Source of the DNA: an uncultured Oscillospiraceae bacterium
GTDB taxonomy: Bacteria; Bacillota_A; Clostridia; Oscillospirales; Acutalibacteraceae
Reading direction: 5' to 3'
Length of the DNA: 64,000 nt
Assembly (NCBI GenBank): GCA_910589395.1
Contig: CAJUTL010000012.1
Span: 12,605 to 76,604, forward strand
The notes under the pieces were generated by a model. That model worked only from the letters and a program-made list of their open reading frames with translations, ran no database searches and was not told the DNA's origin. Positions 1 through 9,135 of this stretch are shown piece after piece. Position numbers and translations under genes: made by a program. The number at the start of each line of letters is the position of its first letter. Position 1 is the stretch's first letter.

Positions 1-100
1 TCTATCAAACGGCTTTCCGGCGTGGGAGATAGGGAAAATTCCGGCGAATCGCGAGCGCTTACGCTCCAGCCGCTATTCTTGGCATCTCCTTGTTAAAAAA

Positions 101-766
101 TTATTTCTTAGAAGAAGCCTTCTTTGTGCCGTCGGCATTGATCCCTGCCTTTTTGCAGAATTCCTTCATGCAGCAGTTCTCACACAGGGCCTTTCTGGCG
201 GTGCAGACCGCCCGCCCGTGCAGCACCAGCCGGTGGCAGAAATCGTTGGATTCCTCCGGCGGCAGCACCGCCCTGAGATCGTCCTCCACCTTGACGGGAA
301 CGGTGTTTGGGGTCAGCCCCAGCCTGCCCGCGATGCGAATGCAGTGGGTGTCCGTGACCACGGCGGGCTTTCCGTAAATGTCGCCTACCACCAGGTTGGC
401 GGTTTTCCTGCCCACGCCGGGAAGCCGGGTTAGCTCCTCAATGGTGTCCGGCACCTTCCCGTCAAACTCGTCCCGGATCATTTTGCAGGCGGCCAAAATA
501 TCCTTGGATTTGATTTTATAAAACCCGCAGGAACGAATGAGCTCACCGATCTCTTCCTCGGTTCCTTCGCAAAAAGCCTCCAGCGTGGGAAAACGTGCGA
601 AAAGCGCGGGAGTCACCAGGTTTACTCTGGCGTCCGTGCATTGGGCGGAAAGCCGGGTAGAGATCAAAAGCTGCAAGGGATCCCGGTATTCCAGCGAGCA
701 TATGGCGTCGGGATATTCCCGTTTCAGCGCCTCTACCGCCAAAAAGGCCAGTTCTTTTTTTGTCAT
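101..766 (-). CDS. nth: Endonuclease III (DNA glycosylase/AP lyase)
   Basis: Base-excision repair enzyme that removes oxidised pyrimidines and cleaves the abasic site. The 221-residue protein has the usual family length. The helix-hairpin-helix LPGVGRKTANLV carries the catalytic lysine at about residue 121, and VTDTHCIRIAGRLGL carries the catalytic aspartate at about 139. Four cysteines near 188, 195, 198 and 204 have the C-X6-C-X2-C-X5-C spacing of the [4Fe-4S] cluster. An AAGGAAGGA ribosome binding site precedes the ATG. It is divergent from glyA, so the two do not share a transcript. Confidence 0.95.
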   Translation of the reverse strand: MTKKELAFLAVEALKREYPDAICSLEYRDPLQLLISTRLSAQCTDARVNLVTPALFARFPTLEAFCEGTEEEIGELIRSCGFYKIKSKDILAACKMIRDEFDGKVPDTIEELTRLPGVGRKTANLVVGDIYGKPAVVTDTHCIRIAGRLGLTPNTVPVKVEDDLRAVLPPEESNDFCHRLVLHGRAVCTARKALCENCCMKEFCKKAGINADGTKKASSKK

Positions 767-848
767 AGAATATCCTTCCTTTTTCCCTGTATTGACACTA
801 TTCTACACCCCGCCGGAAAAAAAGAAAAGAGTATTTTTCCCTTTTCTG

Positions 849-877
849 TTGTCAGGGCGAGAATTTTCGGGTATAAT
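849..877 (+). promoter_or_regulatory. Sigma-A-type promoter for glyA
   Basis: TTGTCA at 849-854 and TATAAT at 872-877 with a 17-nt spacer, about 90 nt upstream of the glyA start. It lies in the nth/glyA divergent intergenic region. Confidence 0.75.
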
Positions 878-967
878 AAATTTCTAGTTGTAGTAGGTGA
901 AGAAGAAAAGACATACAATATGTAAGATGCGGCGCGAAGCCGTGCCCGCAGGGAAAGGATGAGCGGT

Positions 968-2224
968 ATGTTTCAGGATTTGATGGATTCCATCGGGTTT
1001 GTCACGGAAAAAGATCGGGCGGTGGGGGAAGCCATGGGCCAGGAGCTGGCCCGCCAGCGCAGAAATTTGGAGTTGATCGCCTCGGAGAATATCGTTTCTC
1101 CTGCGGTGATGGCCGCAATGGGCAGCGTGCTGACCAATAAATACGCCGAGGGCTATCCCGGAAAGCGGTATTACGGCGGCTGCCAGTGTGTGGATCTGGT
1201 AGAAGAGCTGGCCAGAGAACGCGCCTGCCGGCTGTTCGGCGCGGAGCATGCCAATGTACAACCTCATTCCGGGGCTCAGGCCAATCTGGCGGTCTATTTT
1301 GCGCTGCTGCAGCCCGGCGATACGGTGCTGGGTATGAATCTGGCGGAGGGGGGCCATCTGACTCACGGTTCTCCCGTCAATATGTCCGGGGCGCTCTATC
1401 GCTTTGTTCCCTATGGAGTGGACGCCGAAACCGGGCGGATCGACTATGAAAAGCTCATGGCCCAGGCTATGGCGGAAAAGCCGAAGCTGATCGTGGCAGG
1501 AGCCAGCGCTTACCCCAGGGCCATCGATTTTCAGAAGTTCCGTGAGATCTGCGATGCCTGCGGCGCGTATCTCATGGTGGATATGGCCCATATTGCCGGG
1601 CTGGTGGCGGCGGGCTGTCATCAGAATCCCGTGCCCTATGCCGATGTGGTGACCACCACCACTCACAAGACCCTCAGAGGCCCCCGGGGCGGCTTGATCC
1701 TTTGCCGGGAGCAGTACGCGAAGCAGATCGACAAGGCCATTTTCCCCGGCACCCAGGGCGGTCCTCTGATGCACGTGATCGCCGGAAAAGCCGTGTGCCT
1801 GGGCGAAGCGCTGCAGCCGGAATTCAAGGCCTATGGGCAGCAGGTGGTAAAGAACGCCGCCGCGCTGGCGGAGGGCCTGTTGAAGCGCGGTGCGCGCCTG
1901 GTTTCCGGCGGTACGGATAACCATCTGATGCTCATCGACCTTTCCGAGAGTGAGCTGACCGGCAAGGAGCTGGAGCGCCGGTTGGACGAGGTATATATCA
2001 CCGCCAACAAGAATACGGTTCCCGGCGAGAAGCGCAGTCCCTTTACCACCAGCGGCGTTCGGCTGGGTACGCCCGCCGTTACCACCAGGGGCTTAAAGGA
2101 AGCGGATATGGACGAGATCGCCGCCTGCATCGCCCTTGCCATGGAAGAGAATTTTGAAGCCAATGTGCCGCAGCTGCGGGGCAGGGTAGAGGCCATCTGC
2201 GGCAAATACCCGCTGTATCAGTAA
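968..2224 (+). CDS. glyA: Serine hydroxymethyltransferase
   Basis: PLP enzyme that interconverts serine and glycine with tetrahydrofolate, feeding one-carbon metabolism. It is 418 residues from the chosen start, the usual GlyA length. The PLP-binding lysine lies in TTTTHKTLRGPRGG (about K234), and the N-terminal LELIASENIVSP block is typical. An ATG at 959 overlaps the GGAAAGGA ribosome binding site, so the ATG at 968, 8 nt downstream of it, is the better start. A strong promoter sits at 849-877. The small gene at 2236 follows after 11 nt and may be co-transcribed. Confidence 0.96.
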   Translation: MFQDLMDSIGFVTEKDRAVGEAMGQELARQRRNLELIASENIVSPAVMAAMGSVLTNKYAEGYPGKRYYGGCQCVDLVEELARERACRLFGAEHANVQPHSGAQANLAVYFALLQPGDTVLGMNLAEGGHLTHGSPVNMSGALYRFVPYGVDAETGRIDYEKLMAQAMAEKPKLIVAGASAYPRAIDFQKFREICDACGAYLMVDMAHIAGLVAAGCHQNPVPYADVVTTTTHKTLRGPRGGLILCREQYAKQIDKAIFPGTQGGPLMHVIAGKAVCLGEALQPEFKAYGQQVVKNAAALAEGLLKRGARLVSGGTDNHLMLIDLSESELTGKELERRLDEVYITANKNTVPGEKRSPFTTSGVRLGTPAVTTRGLKEADMDEIAACIALAMEENFEANVPQLRGRVEAICGKYPLYQ

Positions 2225-2235
2225 GCGGAAGATCA

Positions 2236-2445
2236 ATGAACAGAGAAAAGGCCTTTGAGGAAATGTTTGCCTTTATCCTGAAAAGGCAGGCGGAAACGAC
2301 CGGGCAAATGGAGCGCCTGAAGCGGGAGAATAAAACAAAATCAGCAACCTACCGGTTGCTGATGGAAAATAAAATGCTGTATCAGGAGATGCTCTCGTTG
2401 TATGGGCTTTTCGGCCTGCTGGAGGAAGCTAAACCAGAAGGCTGA
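2236..2445 (+). CDS. Small protein of unknown function
   Basis: I do not recognise this 69-residue protein. It is rich in Lys, Glu and Met, has no signal peptide or membrane segment, and looks helical, with possible coiled coil over residues 5-50. It follows glyA closely and precedes rarA. The coding sequence contains a perfect 10-bp-arm hairpin (2340-2363), unusual for so short a gene. A weak ribosome binding site (GGAAGA) precedes the ATG. It could be a real small gene or a chance reading frame. Confidence 0.5.
   Translation: MNREKAFEEMFAFILKRQAETTGQMERLKRENKTKSATYRLLMENKMLYQEMLSLYGLFGLLEEAKPEG
2340..2363. repeat. Perfect inverted repeat inside the small gene
   Basis: ATCAGCAACC and GGTTGCTGAT are exact inverted arms around TACC. 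Read on the minus strand, the hairpin is followed by a T-rich stretch (TTTTGTTTTATT), so it resembles an intrinsic terminator in the antisense direction. Confidence 0.6.
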
Positions 2446-2488
2446 TGAGAACTCAAATGCTTTGACTATTTTGGAAGGGTGATTTTTC

Positions 2489-3754
2489 ATGCCTGCGCCT
2501 CTTGCGGACAGGATCCGTCCGGCTTCTCTGGACGATGTGGTGGGTCAGAAGCACATACTCGGCCCCGGCAGAGCTTTGCGAAAGATCATCGAATCCGGTC
2601 AGGTCCCCAACATGGTGTTTTACGGCCCCTCCGGGGTGGGGAAAACCACGGTGGCTTCCATCATCGCCAAAAATACGGACATGCTTCTGGTAAAGCTCAA
2701 CGGTACCACGGCCTCCACGGCGGATATCAAGGAAGCGGTTGCCCGAATCGGCACCTTTGAAAGCATGAATGGGATCCTGCTGTACCTTGACGAGATCCAA
2801 TACTTCAATAAAAAGCAGCAGCAGACCCTACTGGAATTCATTGAAAACGGCAGTATCACTCTGATCGCCTCCACCACGGAAAACCCTTATTTTTACGTTT
2901 ATAACGCCATTTTAAGCCGCTCTACCGTGTTTGAATTCAAGCCCGTGGAGCGGGAAGAGGTCGAAAAGGCTGTAGAGAGGGCGTTTTCGCTGATTTCCAA
3001 AGAGCAGGAGCGGGAGCTTTTGCTGGAAGACGGGGTGTGCAAGCATATTTCCTTTGCCTGCGGTGGCGATGTGCGCAAGGCCATGAACGCGGCGGAGCTT
3101 TGTACCCTTGCCTGCGATACGGGGGAAGCGGAAATTTCCGTTACTCTGGAAAGCGCCAGAGAGCTTACCCAGAAAAGCGCCCTTCGGTACGATAAGGGCG
3201 GGGACGAGCATTACGATATTTTATCGGCCTTTCAGAAATCCATGCGGGGCTCAGACCCGGACGCGGCCCTGCATTATCTCGCGAGGCTTCTGGAGGCCGG
3301 GGATCTGCCCTCTGCCTGCCGCCGCCTGATGGTTTGCGCCTGTGAGGACGTGGGCCTTGCCTGGCCGCAGATCATTCCCGTTGTAAAAGCCGCTGTGGAC
3401 GCCGCCATGATGGTGGGGCTGCCGGAGGCCGGGATCCCGCTGGGAGACGCGGTGATCCTGGTAAGCACCGCACCGAAATCCAATTCCGGCGCGGAAGCCA
3501 TTGGCAAGGCCATGGCCGATGTGCAGGCGGGCAAAATAGGCCCGATTCCCCGCACCCTGCAAAATAAGCACTACGACAGCGCCGAGGTGGAGCAGAAGGG
3601 GCAGTTTTACCAGTACCCCCATGTGTTTCCCAACCATTGGCTGCCACAGCAGTATTTGCCGGATATTTTGCTGGGTACTTCCTATTACAAGTACGGCGAT
3701 AATAAGAATGAGCAGAGCTTTCAGACGTATTGGGAAAAAATAAAAAAGCCGTAA
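2489..3754 (+). CDS. rarA: Replication-associated recombination protein A (AAA+ ATPase)
   Basis: RarA/MgsA family ATPase that acts at stalled replication forks and is related to clamp-loader ATPases. At 421 residues it has the typical length. Walker A GPSGVGKTT lies at about 46-54, Walker B LYLDEIQYF at about 99-106, and sensor-1 STTENP just after. The C-terminal part (DDYDILSAFQKSMRG-like region and the KNKHYD-like end) matches the MgsA_C fold. The start has GGAAGGG upstream. Confidence 0.93.
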   Translation: MPAPLADRIRPASLDDVVGQKHILGPGRALRKIIESGQVPNMVFYGPSGVGKTTVASIIAKNTDMLLVKLNGTTASTADIKEAVARIGTFESMNGILLYLDEIQYFNKKQQQTLLEFIENGSITLIASTTENPYFYVYNAILSRSTVFEFKPVEREEVEKAVERAFSLISKEQERELLLEDGVCKHISFACGGDVRKAMNAAELCTLACDTGEAEISVTLESARELTQKSALRYDKGGDEHYDILSAFQKSMRGSDPDAALHYLARLLEAGDLPSACRRLMVCACEDVGLAWPQIIPVVKAAVDAAMMVGLPEAGIPLGDAVILVSTAPKSNSGAEAIGKAMADVQAGKIGPIPRTLQNKHYDSAEVEQKGQFYQYPHVFPNHWLPQQYLPDILLGTSYYKYGDNKNEQSFQTYWEKIKKP

Positions 3755-3919
3755 AAAAGAATAAACAGGGCAAAAAGCTTGTATGATAGTTAGAGCTCGT
3801 ATTTGCGTTCCAAGAGTACCCAGGAGCGTTCCAAAGTAATGTGATATTGAAAAACACGGCAAAAGGGCAGCGCTTCCTTGGAAAAGCAGCTTTTTATCCC
3901 GGAAAGGAAAGTGGTCAAA

Positions 3920-4591
3920 ATGAAATCCTCAGTTCTCAGAAATCTTCCGCACAGCCTGTGTGCTTTAGGCGTGAAGGACGGCAAAAGGCAAAACGCCTGT
4001 ATCGTCAATTCCGTGATGCAGGTCTCCAAGGCCACCTCCTCCGTGGCGCCATTTGTGGCGGTCAGCCTGAATAAGGCAAACTACAGCGCCGAATGCATTG
4101 AGAAAAACGGCATCTTTACTATTTCTGTGCTTTCCGAGAATACGCCTGCCACGGTGATCGGGGCGCTGGGATATGTTTCGGGAAAGAAAGCGGATAAGCT
4201 GGAAAATATCCGGCACAAGGTACTGGCGGAGGGTGTGCCGGTCATCAAGGAAAATACCTGCTGCTGGTTTTTGTGCCAGGTAAAGGAAAAGCTGGAAATC
4301 GCCGAGCAAAGGCTTTACATCGCCGAAATTATCGCGGGAAGCGATGAGGCGGCGGGTACGCCGATGAGCTATGGGTACTATGTAGAGCAGCTGGGAGGGG
4401 CCGCCCCTCTGAGATCGCCTACATATCTGCCGCCGGAGAGCACCTTCGACAAAAGCAGCGGAGAAAGCTTTGTCTGCTCGGTGTGCGGATATGTGTACAG
4501 CGACCCCCATTACGGCTTTGAAGAATTGCCGGAAGACTGGGTATGCCCCATCTGTAAAATGCCGAAAAAGGCGTTTGTGAGAAAAAAATAA
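3920..4591 (+). CDS. Flavin reductase-like / rubredoxin fusion (high-molecular-weight rubredoxin)
   Basis: The N-terminal ~165 residues form a flavoredoxin-type flavin reductase domain (KATSSVAPFVAVSLNKANYSA region). The C-terminal ~45 residues are a rubredoxin with CSVCGY and CPICKMPK iron-binding cysteine pairs. In acetogens such two-domain proteins (Hrb) pass electrons from NADH to FprA for oxygen or nitric oxide reduction; a candidate FprA partner lies at 11714. An upstream ATG at 3878 is possible, but the ATG at 3920 follows GGAAAGGAAAG at good spacing. Function is inferred from architecture. Confidence 0.88.
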   Translation: MKSSVLRNLPHSLCALGVKDGKRQNACIVNSVMQVSKATSSVAPFVAVSLNKANYSAECIEKNGIFTISVLSENTPATVIGALGYVSGKKADKLENIRHKVLAEGVPVIKENTCCWFLCQVKEKLEIAEQRLYIAEIIAGSDEAAGTPMSYGYYVEQLGGAAPLRSPTYLPPESTFDKSSGESFVCSVCGYVYSDPHYGFEELPEDWVCPICKMPKKAFVRKK

Positions 4592-4596
4592 AAGAA

Positions 4597-4641
4597 AGAG
4601 CCGCGGCACTATCCGAAAATGGAAAGCTCCGCGGCTCTTTT
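4597..4641. terminator. Bidirectional intrinsic terminator
   Basis: AGAGCCGCGG and CCGCGGCTCT arms followed by TTTT, between two convergent genes. Confidence 0.75.
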
Positions 4642-4667
4642 GATCGTTTCCTGCTTATGAAAAATGG

Positions 4668-4982
4668 TTATCGCGTCACGTTCTCAGCGGAGGTGGAGGG
4701 GAGATCGCCTAAATTATTGCTCTCATCGCCGTCCGGCAGGGAGCGCAGGTATTCGCTGCCGTTCCGGCTGGCAATGGCCACCCCGCGGATCCCGCCCTGT
4801 TTTGCGAGAGACACGCCGTCCCGCTTGGAGAGCACGGTGCCGTCTGAAAGCTCATAACCGGAGATCTTTCCGTTTTTGCGCACCAGCCGGGCGATGCTTT
4901 TGGCGTCCTTGTTGGGAACGGGGTTCATAATGTTGATGTTTGCGGGTAAATTGCCGATCCTGCCGTTTGTTTCCTGGTTCAT
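4668..4982 (-). CDS. DUF3892-like small protein
   Basis: A 104-residue protein. The second half (KISGYELSDGTVLSKRDGVS, then GIRGVAIASRNGSEYLRSLPDG, DESNNLGDLP) matches the pattern I know as DUF3892, a family of unknown function with a degenerate repeat and a conserved D-NNL-LP end. There is no signal peptide. AGAAAGGAAGGA precedes the ATG. It is a single gene, convergent with the rubredoxin fusion. Confidence 0.7.
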   Translation of the reverse strand: MNQETNGRIGNLPANINIMNPVPNKDAKSIARLVRKNGKISGYELSDGTVLSKRDGVSLAKQGGIRGVAIASRNGSEYLRSLPDGDESNNLGDLPSTSAENVTR

Positions 4983-5146
4983 AGTGTTCCTTCCTTTCTG
5001 TTGCCATTCGTTTACGCATGGCGCGAAAATACAAAAATTACAATCCTATTTTTGTTCTTTTCCATCGCCATTATACGGCGGGGATAAGTGATTTTTCCTT
5101 TTCGATCGGCTGCGATTTTCAGCGCCGAAAACTGCAAAACTTGGGA

Positions 5147-5175
5147 TTGCTTTCTTTCGGGAAATAGGCTATAAT
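5147..5175 (+). promoter_or_regulatory. Promoter for the transketolase operon
   Basis: TTGCTT at 5147-5152 and TATAAT at 5170-5175, 17-nt spacer, about 50 nt upstream of the first transketolase gene. Confidence 0.65.
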
Positions 5176-5224
5176 TTTTTTGTTTGACACATGAAAAACG
5201 GATTTGGAAAGGACTGGTGCGGAA

Positions 5225-6070
5225 GTGGAAGCACAGGAGCTGAAAGCGCTGCATATCACCGCGGCAAAGGTTCGTTTGGGAATTTTAGAGGGCGTGTACC
5301 ACGCAAAGTCTGGACACCCTGGCGGTTCTCTTTCCTCAGCGGAGCTTTTTACGTATCTTTATTTCAAGGAAATGCGGATCGATCCTCAAACCCCGAAGGA
5401 CGAAAACAGAGACAGATTTGTGCTTTCCAAGGGCCACTGTGCCCCCGGTCTGTACTCTGTGCTGGCCCAGCGGGGCTATTTTGCGGAAAGTGAGCTGCAA
5501 AAGCTGCGCCACATCGGGGCAATGCTTCAGGGCCACCCGGATATGAAGGGGACTCCCGGTGTGGATATGAGCTCCGGCAGTCTGGGCCAGGGCATTTCCT
5601 GTGCTGTGGGCATGGCCATGGCCGGAAAGCTGGATCAAAAGGATTACCGGGTCTACACACTGCTGGGAGACGGCGAAAGCGAAGAGGGCCAGGTATGGGA
5701 AGCGGCCATGTTTGCCGGCCACAAAAAGCTGGATAACCTGTGCGTTATTGTAGACTATAACGGTCTGCAGATCGACGGCCCCATCTCTCAGGTGGGTGGC
5801 CCCGAGCCTTTGGACGAGAAATTTAAGGCCTTCGGCTTTGAGGTCCTGAATATCGACGGCAACGATTTTCAGGAAATCGAAAAAGCCTTCTCCGCCGCGA
5901 AGGCCTGCAAGGGGAAGCCCTTTGCCATCATCGCGAAAACTGTAAAGGGAAAAGGCGTTTCCTTTATGGAAAATCAGTCGAGCTGGCATGGAAAAGCGCC
6001 CAACGCGGAAGAATATGAGACGGCCAAAAAGGAACTGGAAGCAAGTCTGGAGGTGCTGCAGCATGCGTGA
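5225..6070 (+). CDS. tktA: Transketolase, N-terminal (TPP-binding) subunit
   Basis: First half of a split transketolase of the pentose phosphate pathway. It carries the thiamine diphosphate motif GDGE(S)EEGQVWEAAMFAGHKKLDNL and the histidine-rich GHCAPGLYS and GHP segments. About 281 residues, usual for the split subunit. A TTG at 5204 also opens the frame, but it lies just before GGAAAGGA (5206-5213); the GTG at 5225 downstream of that site is preferred. It overlaps the second subunit gene by 8 bp, indicating translational coupling. Confidence 0.92.
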   Translation: MEAQELKALHITAAKVRLGILEGVYHAKSGHPGGSLSSAELFTYLYFKEMRIDPQTPKDENRDRFVLSKGHCAPGLYSVLAQRGYFAESELQKLRHIGAMLQGHPDMKGTPGVDMSSGSLGQGISCAVGMAMAGKLDQKDYRVYTLLGDGESEEGQVWEAAMFAGHKKLDNLCVIVDYNGLQIDGPISQVGGPEPLDEKFKAFGFEVLNIDGNDFQEIEKAFSAAKACKGKPFAIIAKTVKGKGVSFMENQSSWHGKAPNAEEYETAKKELEASLEVLQHA

Positions 6071-7007
6071 GATCGTAAAAAAAGCAACGAGAGAAAGCTT
6101 TGGAGAAGCTGTAACCGCCTTGGCGGAAACCAACCCCGATATCGTGGTGCTGGACGCTGACCTGGCGGAGGCCACAAAAACCGGGATCTTCAAAAAAAAA
6201 TATCCTGACCGGTTTATCGACTGCGGCATTGCCGAGTGCAACATGATCGGTATTGCCGCTGGGCTTGCCACCTGCGGGAAGATCCCCTTTGCGGCAAGCT
6301 TTGCCATGTTCTCCGCCGGGCGGGCCTTTGAGCAGGTGAGAAATTCTGTGGGCTATCCCCACCTGAATGTGAAGATCGTAGGCTCTCATGCCGGTATTTC
6401 GGTGGGAGAGGACGGCGCTACCCATCAATGCTGTGAAGATATTGCCCTGATGCGCTCGATCCCCGGTATGGTGGTGCTGAACCCCGCGGATCACTATGAA
6501 ATGCAGGCTGCCGTAAAAGCGGCGGCAGAGCATATGGGCCCGGTCTATCTGCGGCTGGGGCGTTTGGCGGTGGAAAGCATCCACAATAACGAGGACTATC
6601 GGTTTGAGATCGGAAAGGGCATCACCCTGCGGGAGGGAACAGACCTTACCCTGGCCGCTACCGGCTTAATGGTAGGGGAGGCCCTGAAAGCTGCCGACAG
6701 TCTGAAATCCCAGGGGATCAGCGCTCGTGTGCTGGATATCCACACTATTAAGCCCCTGGATACAGAGCTGATCCTGAAAGCGGCCAAAGAAACCGGGCGG
6801 ATCATCACCATAGAAGAGCACAGCGTGATCGGAGGCTTGGGAGAGGCAGTCTGCTCCTTCCTTTCCGAAGTTTGTCCCACGCCTGTTACAAAGATGGGTG
6901 TAAACGATGTGTTCGGCCATTCCGGCCCTGCGGTAGATCTGCTGAAGGAATTTGGTCTCAGCGCGGAGCACATAGAGGCGGTTGTGAAAAAAGCGCTGGG
7001 AAAATAA
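6063..7007 (+). CDS. tktB: Transketolase, C-terminal subunit
   Basis: Second half of the split transketolase (314 residues): pyrimidine-binding domain (DADLAEATKTGIF, GIAECNMIGIAAGLA) and C-terminal domain (RVLDIHTIKPLDTELI). The ATG at 6063 lies inside the end of the upstream gene. Together the two genes supply one transketolase. The acetyltransferase and the SLH protein follow closely, so all four may share the promoter at 5147. Confidence 0.93.
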   Translation: MREIVKKATRESFGEAVTALAETNPDIVVLDADLAEATKTGIFKKKYPDRFIDCGIAECNMIGIAAGLATCGKIPFAASFAMFSAGRAFEQVRNSVGYPHLNVKIVGSHAGISVGEDGATHQCCEDIALMRSIPGMVVLNPADHYEMQAAVKAAAEHMGPVYLRLGRLAVESIHNNEDYRFEIGKGITLREGTDLTLAATGLMVGEALKAADSLKSQGISARVLDIHTIKPLDTELILKAAKETGRIITIEEHSVIGGLGEAVCSFLSEVCPTPVTKMGVNDVFGHSGPAVDLLKEFGLSAEHIEAVVKKALGK

Positions 7008-7043
7008 CGAGCTTTCTGAGCACCGCGAAAGGGCGATATTTTG

Positions 7044-7493
7044 ATGGAGCTTATCATTCGCGATGCCGTTCCTGAGGACAGTAAAGCGCTGGCTGTCCTG
7101 AACCGGAAGGAAATGGGCTATGATTATCCGGAAAAGCAGCAGCGGAAAAAGCTGGAACGCCTTTTGGCAGACGGCAGAAATCGAATTCTGGTGGCCCAGC
7201 GCGGTGCGGAGGTGGTGGGCTATGTTCACCTCTGCGATTACGACGTGCTGTACGCGCCCCACATGAAAAATATCATGGGGATCGCCGTCAGCTCCTCCTG
7301 CCGCCGTATGGGGATCGGAAAAGCGCTGCTGGAAGCGGCGGAAGTCTGGGCGAGGGAAACAGGGGCGGCTGGAATACGCCTTTCCTCCGGAGAGACTCGG
7401 AAGGGAGCTCATGCTTTTTATCGCTCTCTGGTGTATGAGGGAGAAAAGATGCAGCTTAATTTGAAAAAGATGTTTCAGGAGTGGTCAAAATGA
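7044..7493 (+). CDS. GNAT-family N-acetyltransferase
   Basis: 149-residue GNAT protein. The acetyl-CoA binding loop is SSSCRRMGIGKALLEAAEVWA, followed by the usual GIRLSSGETRKGAHAFYRSLVY end. Substrate unknown. The ATG at 7044 is chosen over the adjacent TTG at 7041. It overlaps the next gene by 4 bp (ATGA). Confidence 0.88.
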   Translation: MELIIRDAVPEDSKALAVLNRKEMGYDYPEKQQRKKLERLLADGRNRILVAQRGAEVVGYVHLCDYDVLYAPHMKNIMGIAVSSSCRRMGIGKALLEAAEVWARETGAAGIRLSSGETRKGAHAFYRSLVYEGEKMQLNLKKMFQEWSK

Positions 7494-8782
7494 GGAAAGG
7501 GCTTGCTGCTTTTCTTTCTTTTCTGCTTTTGTTGTTCCCGTTGAAAGTACGGGCAGTGGAGAACTGTGAAAACATAGAAACAGCTTTTACCACAAAGGTG
7601 CCTTTTGCTACCGTGCAGGCCAGGTGCGCCGGTGGCACAAATTATTTAAGCAAATACGGGGTGACCAGGAAAAAGGTAGTGGCAGAGCTGACAGCTCATG
7701 AAAATGACAGCTATTATCTGGGAACTCCCTATGTGGGCGGAGACTGGCAGTCTCCCAGGGGAGATATTTCTTATAACGGTTCTTCCGGTATGAATTGTGC
7801 CGGTTTTCCCGGATATGTTCTGCGAAAGTGCGGGCTGAATACTTCCAAGGCTATGGAAGATATTCGCAAGGGAAGATATAATTCCTGGGGAAGTCCTAGA
7901 AAATATGCGCTGCTTTCTGCCGCAAGCAACTATATGTCCCTGATCGAAAATGGCGGCCTGGTGGCCTATGCCTATGAAAGCCGTGAAGCTCTTCTGGCAG
8001 GGGGCAGGTGCGAAAAGGGAGATCTTATCCTGCGTTTTTGGACAGATCGTTTTACCGATGGCGATCCTGATAATCACTTGATGATTTTCTGGGGCTCCAG
8101 ACCCAATGAGAACAAGGTTTGGCATAGTGCTTCGGGAAGAAACCATATCGGCCCTATGGTACCGGGAGAAGGGGCGTCCTTTATTTTGATCAAGCTGGAA
8201 TCTCCCGCAAAGAATGTGGCAGATTTCCGAGACGTGTGGGATACGGACTGGTACGCCGAAGCAGTGCAGTACATGAAGGACACTGGTCTCATGAGCGGCG
8301 TGGAGGAAAAAGTGTTCGAGCCTCAGGGAATTACCACACGGGGCCAGTTTGTCGCCGTCTTGTGGAGAATAGCCGGAAAGCCGGAGCCGCTTTCCCAGGA
8401 AGTGGAGTTTTCCGACGTGCGGCCGGAGCAATACTATGCTAAAGCAATTTCCTGGGCAAGGGAAAAGGACATTGTGGCAGGTTACGCGGACGGCACCTTC
8501 CGCCCGGGGAAAAGGCTGTCCCGCCAGGATATGGCGGTGCTCCTCTATCACTATTGCGCCGCCATGGGCCTGGATACCGACGCCTCCGCCGACCTTTCCC
8601 GCTACCGGGACGCCACTCAAATAGAGCCCTATGCCCGAATTGCCATGAAATGGGCCAACGCAGAGGGCCTCATCGAGGGAACCTCCGCCGCCATGCTTTC
8701 CCCTTCGGCCACCGCTCTTCGCTGCCAAACAGCGGCGATCCTGATGCGTTTTCAAAAAAGCCTGCCTCAGAAAATTGGCTGA
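7490..8782 (+). CDS. Secreted NlpC/P60-like protein with SLH domains
   Basis: About 430 residues with an N-terminal signal peptide (FLSFLLLLFPLKVRA). Residues ~30-240 contain GSSGMNCAGFPGYVLRKCG, with a cysteine placed as in NlpC/P60 peptidases, and a later histidine-containing DNHLMIFWG, so a papain-like cell-wall hydrolase fold is plausible. Residues ~245-430 hold three S-layer-homology repeats (for example AISWAREKDIVAGYADGTFRPG) that bind secondary cell-wall polymer. Likely surface anchored. The catalytic assignment is inference. Confidence 0.8.
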   Translation: MRKGLAAFLSFLLLLFPLKVRAVENCENIETAFTTKVPFATVQARCAGGTNYLSKYGVTRKKVVAELTAHENDSYYLGTPYVGGDWQSPRGDISYNGSSGMNCAGFPGYVLRKCGLNTSKAMEDIRKGRYNSWGSPRKYALLSAASNYMSLIENGGLVAYAYESREALLAGGRCEKGDLILRFWTDRFTDGDPDNHLMIFWGSRPNENKVWHSASGRNHIGPMVPGEGASFILIKLESPAKNVADFRDVWDTDWYAEAVQYMKDTGLMSGVEEKVFEPQGITTRGQFVAVLWRIAGKPEPLSQEVEFSDVRPEQYYAKAISWAREKDIVAGYADGTFRPGKRLSRQDMAVLLYHYCAAMGLDTDASADLSRYRDATQIEPYARIAMKWANAEGLIEGTSAAMLSPSATALRCQTAAILMRFQKSLPQKIG

Positions 8783-9135
8783 AGCCAATTAGTTGTTAGT
8801 CGTAAGTAGTTAGTTGTTAGAAAGGGCAGCCGCCTTTTTCCGACCACCTGCACTTTTACCTGTTATCTTGAGCTTCCTTTCTGCTATCCTGAACTTTCTC
8901 CCTGTTATCCTGAGCAAAAGCAAAGCAAGCTTTGCTGCCGCGAAGGATCTCGTCCTTTGATCTTTTTATAGGGACTGACGAGGAATGACTAAGAGGAAGG
9001 CTTGTTCTTCCTTTATTGCGCTGCACAGCAGCGCCACCACCGTCTAGCATCTACCCTCTAGCATCTAAAAAGCAAAGCAGCCATTGCAAAACTTCAAATT
9101 TTGCAATGGCTGCTTTGCTTTTTTAGGAAAGCTCC
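8783..9135. other. Intergenic region with dispersed repeat and terminator
   Basis: No gene seen. It holds a TTAGTTGTTAG-type A/T motif, a dispersed repeat resembling those near 13.95 and 63.8 kb (CGAAGGATCTCGTCCTTTGA at about 8940), and the terminator at 9068-9125. Confidence 0.6.
9068..9125. terminator. Long bidirectional intrinsic terminator
   Basis: About 25-bp perfect stem (AAGCAAAGCAGCCATTGC and its complement) with a 7-nt loop, A-tract on the left and T-tract on the right, between convergent genes. Confidence 0.88.

Noticed and set aside
1..100. Gene or terminator at the left window edge
   Set aside because: Only 100 bp are visible before nth ends. No stem with a T-run or coding sequence could be supported.
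884..1924. A 346-codon minus-strand frame opposite glyA
   Set aside because: Antisense to a full-length glyA with intact PLP site; no recognisable domain.
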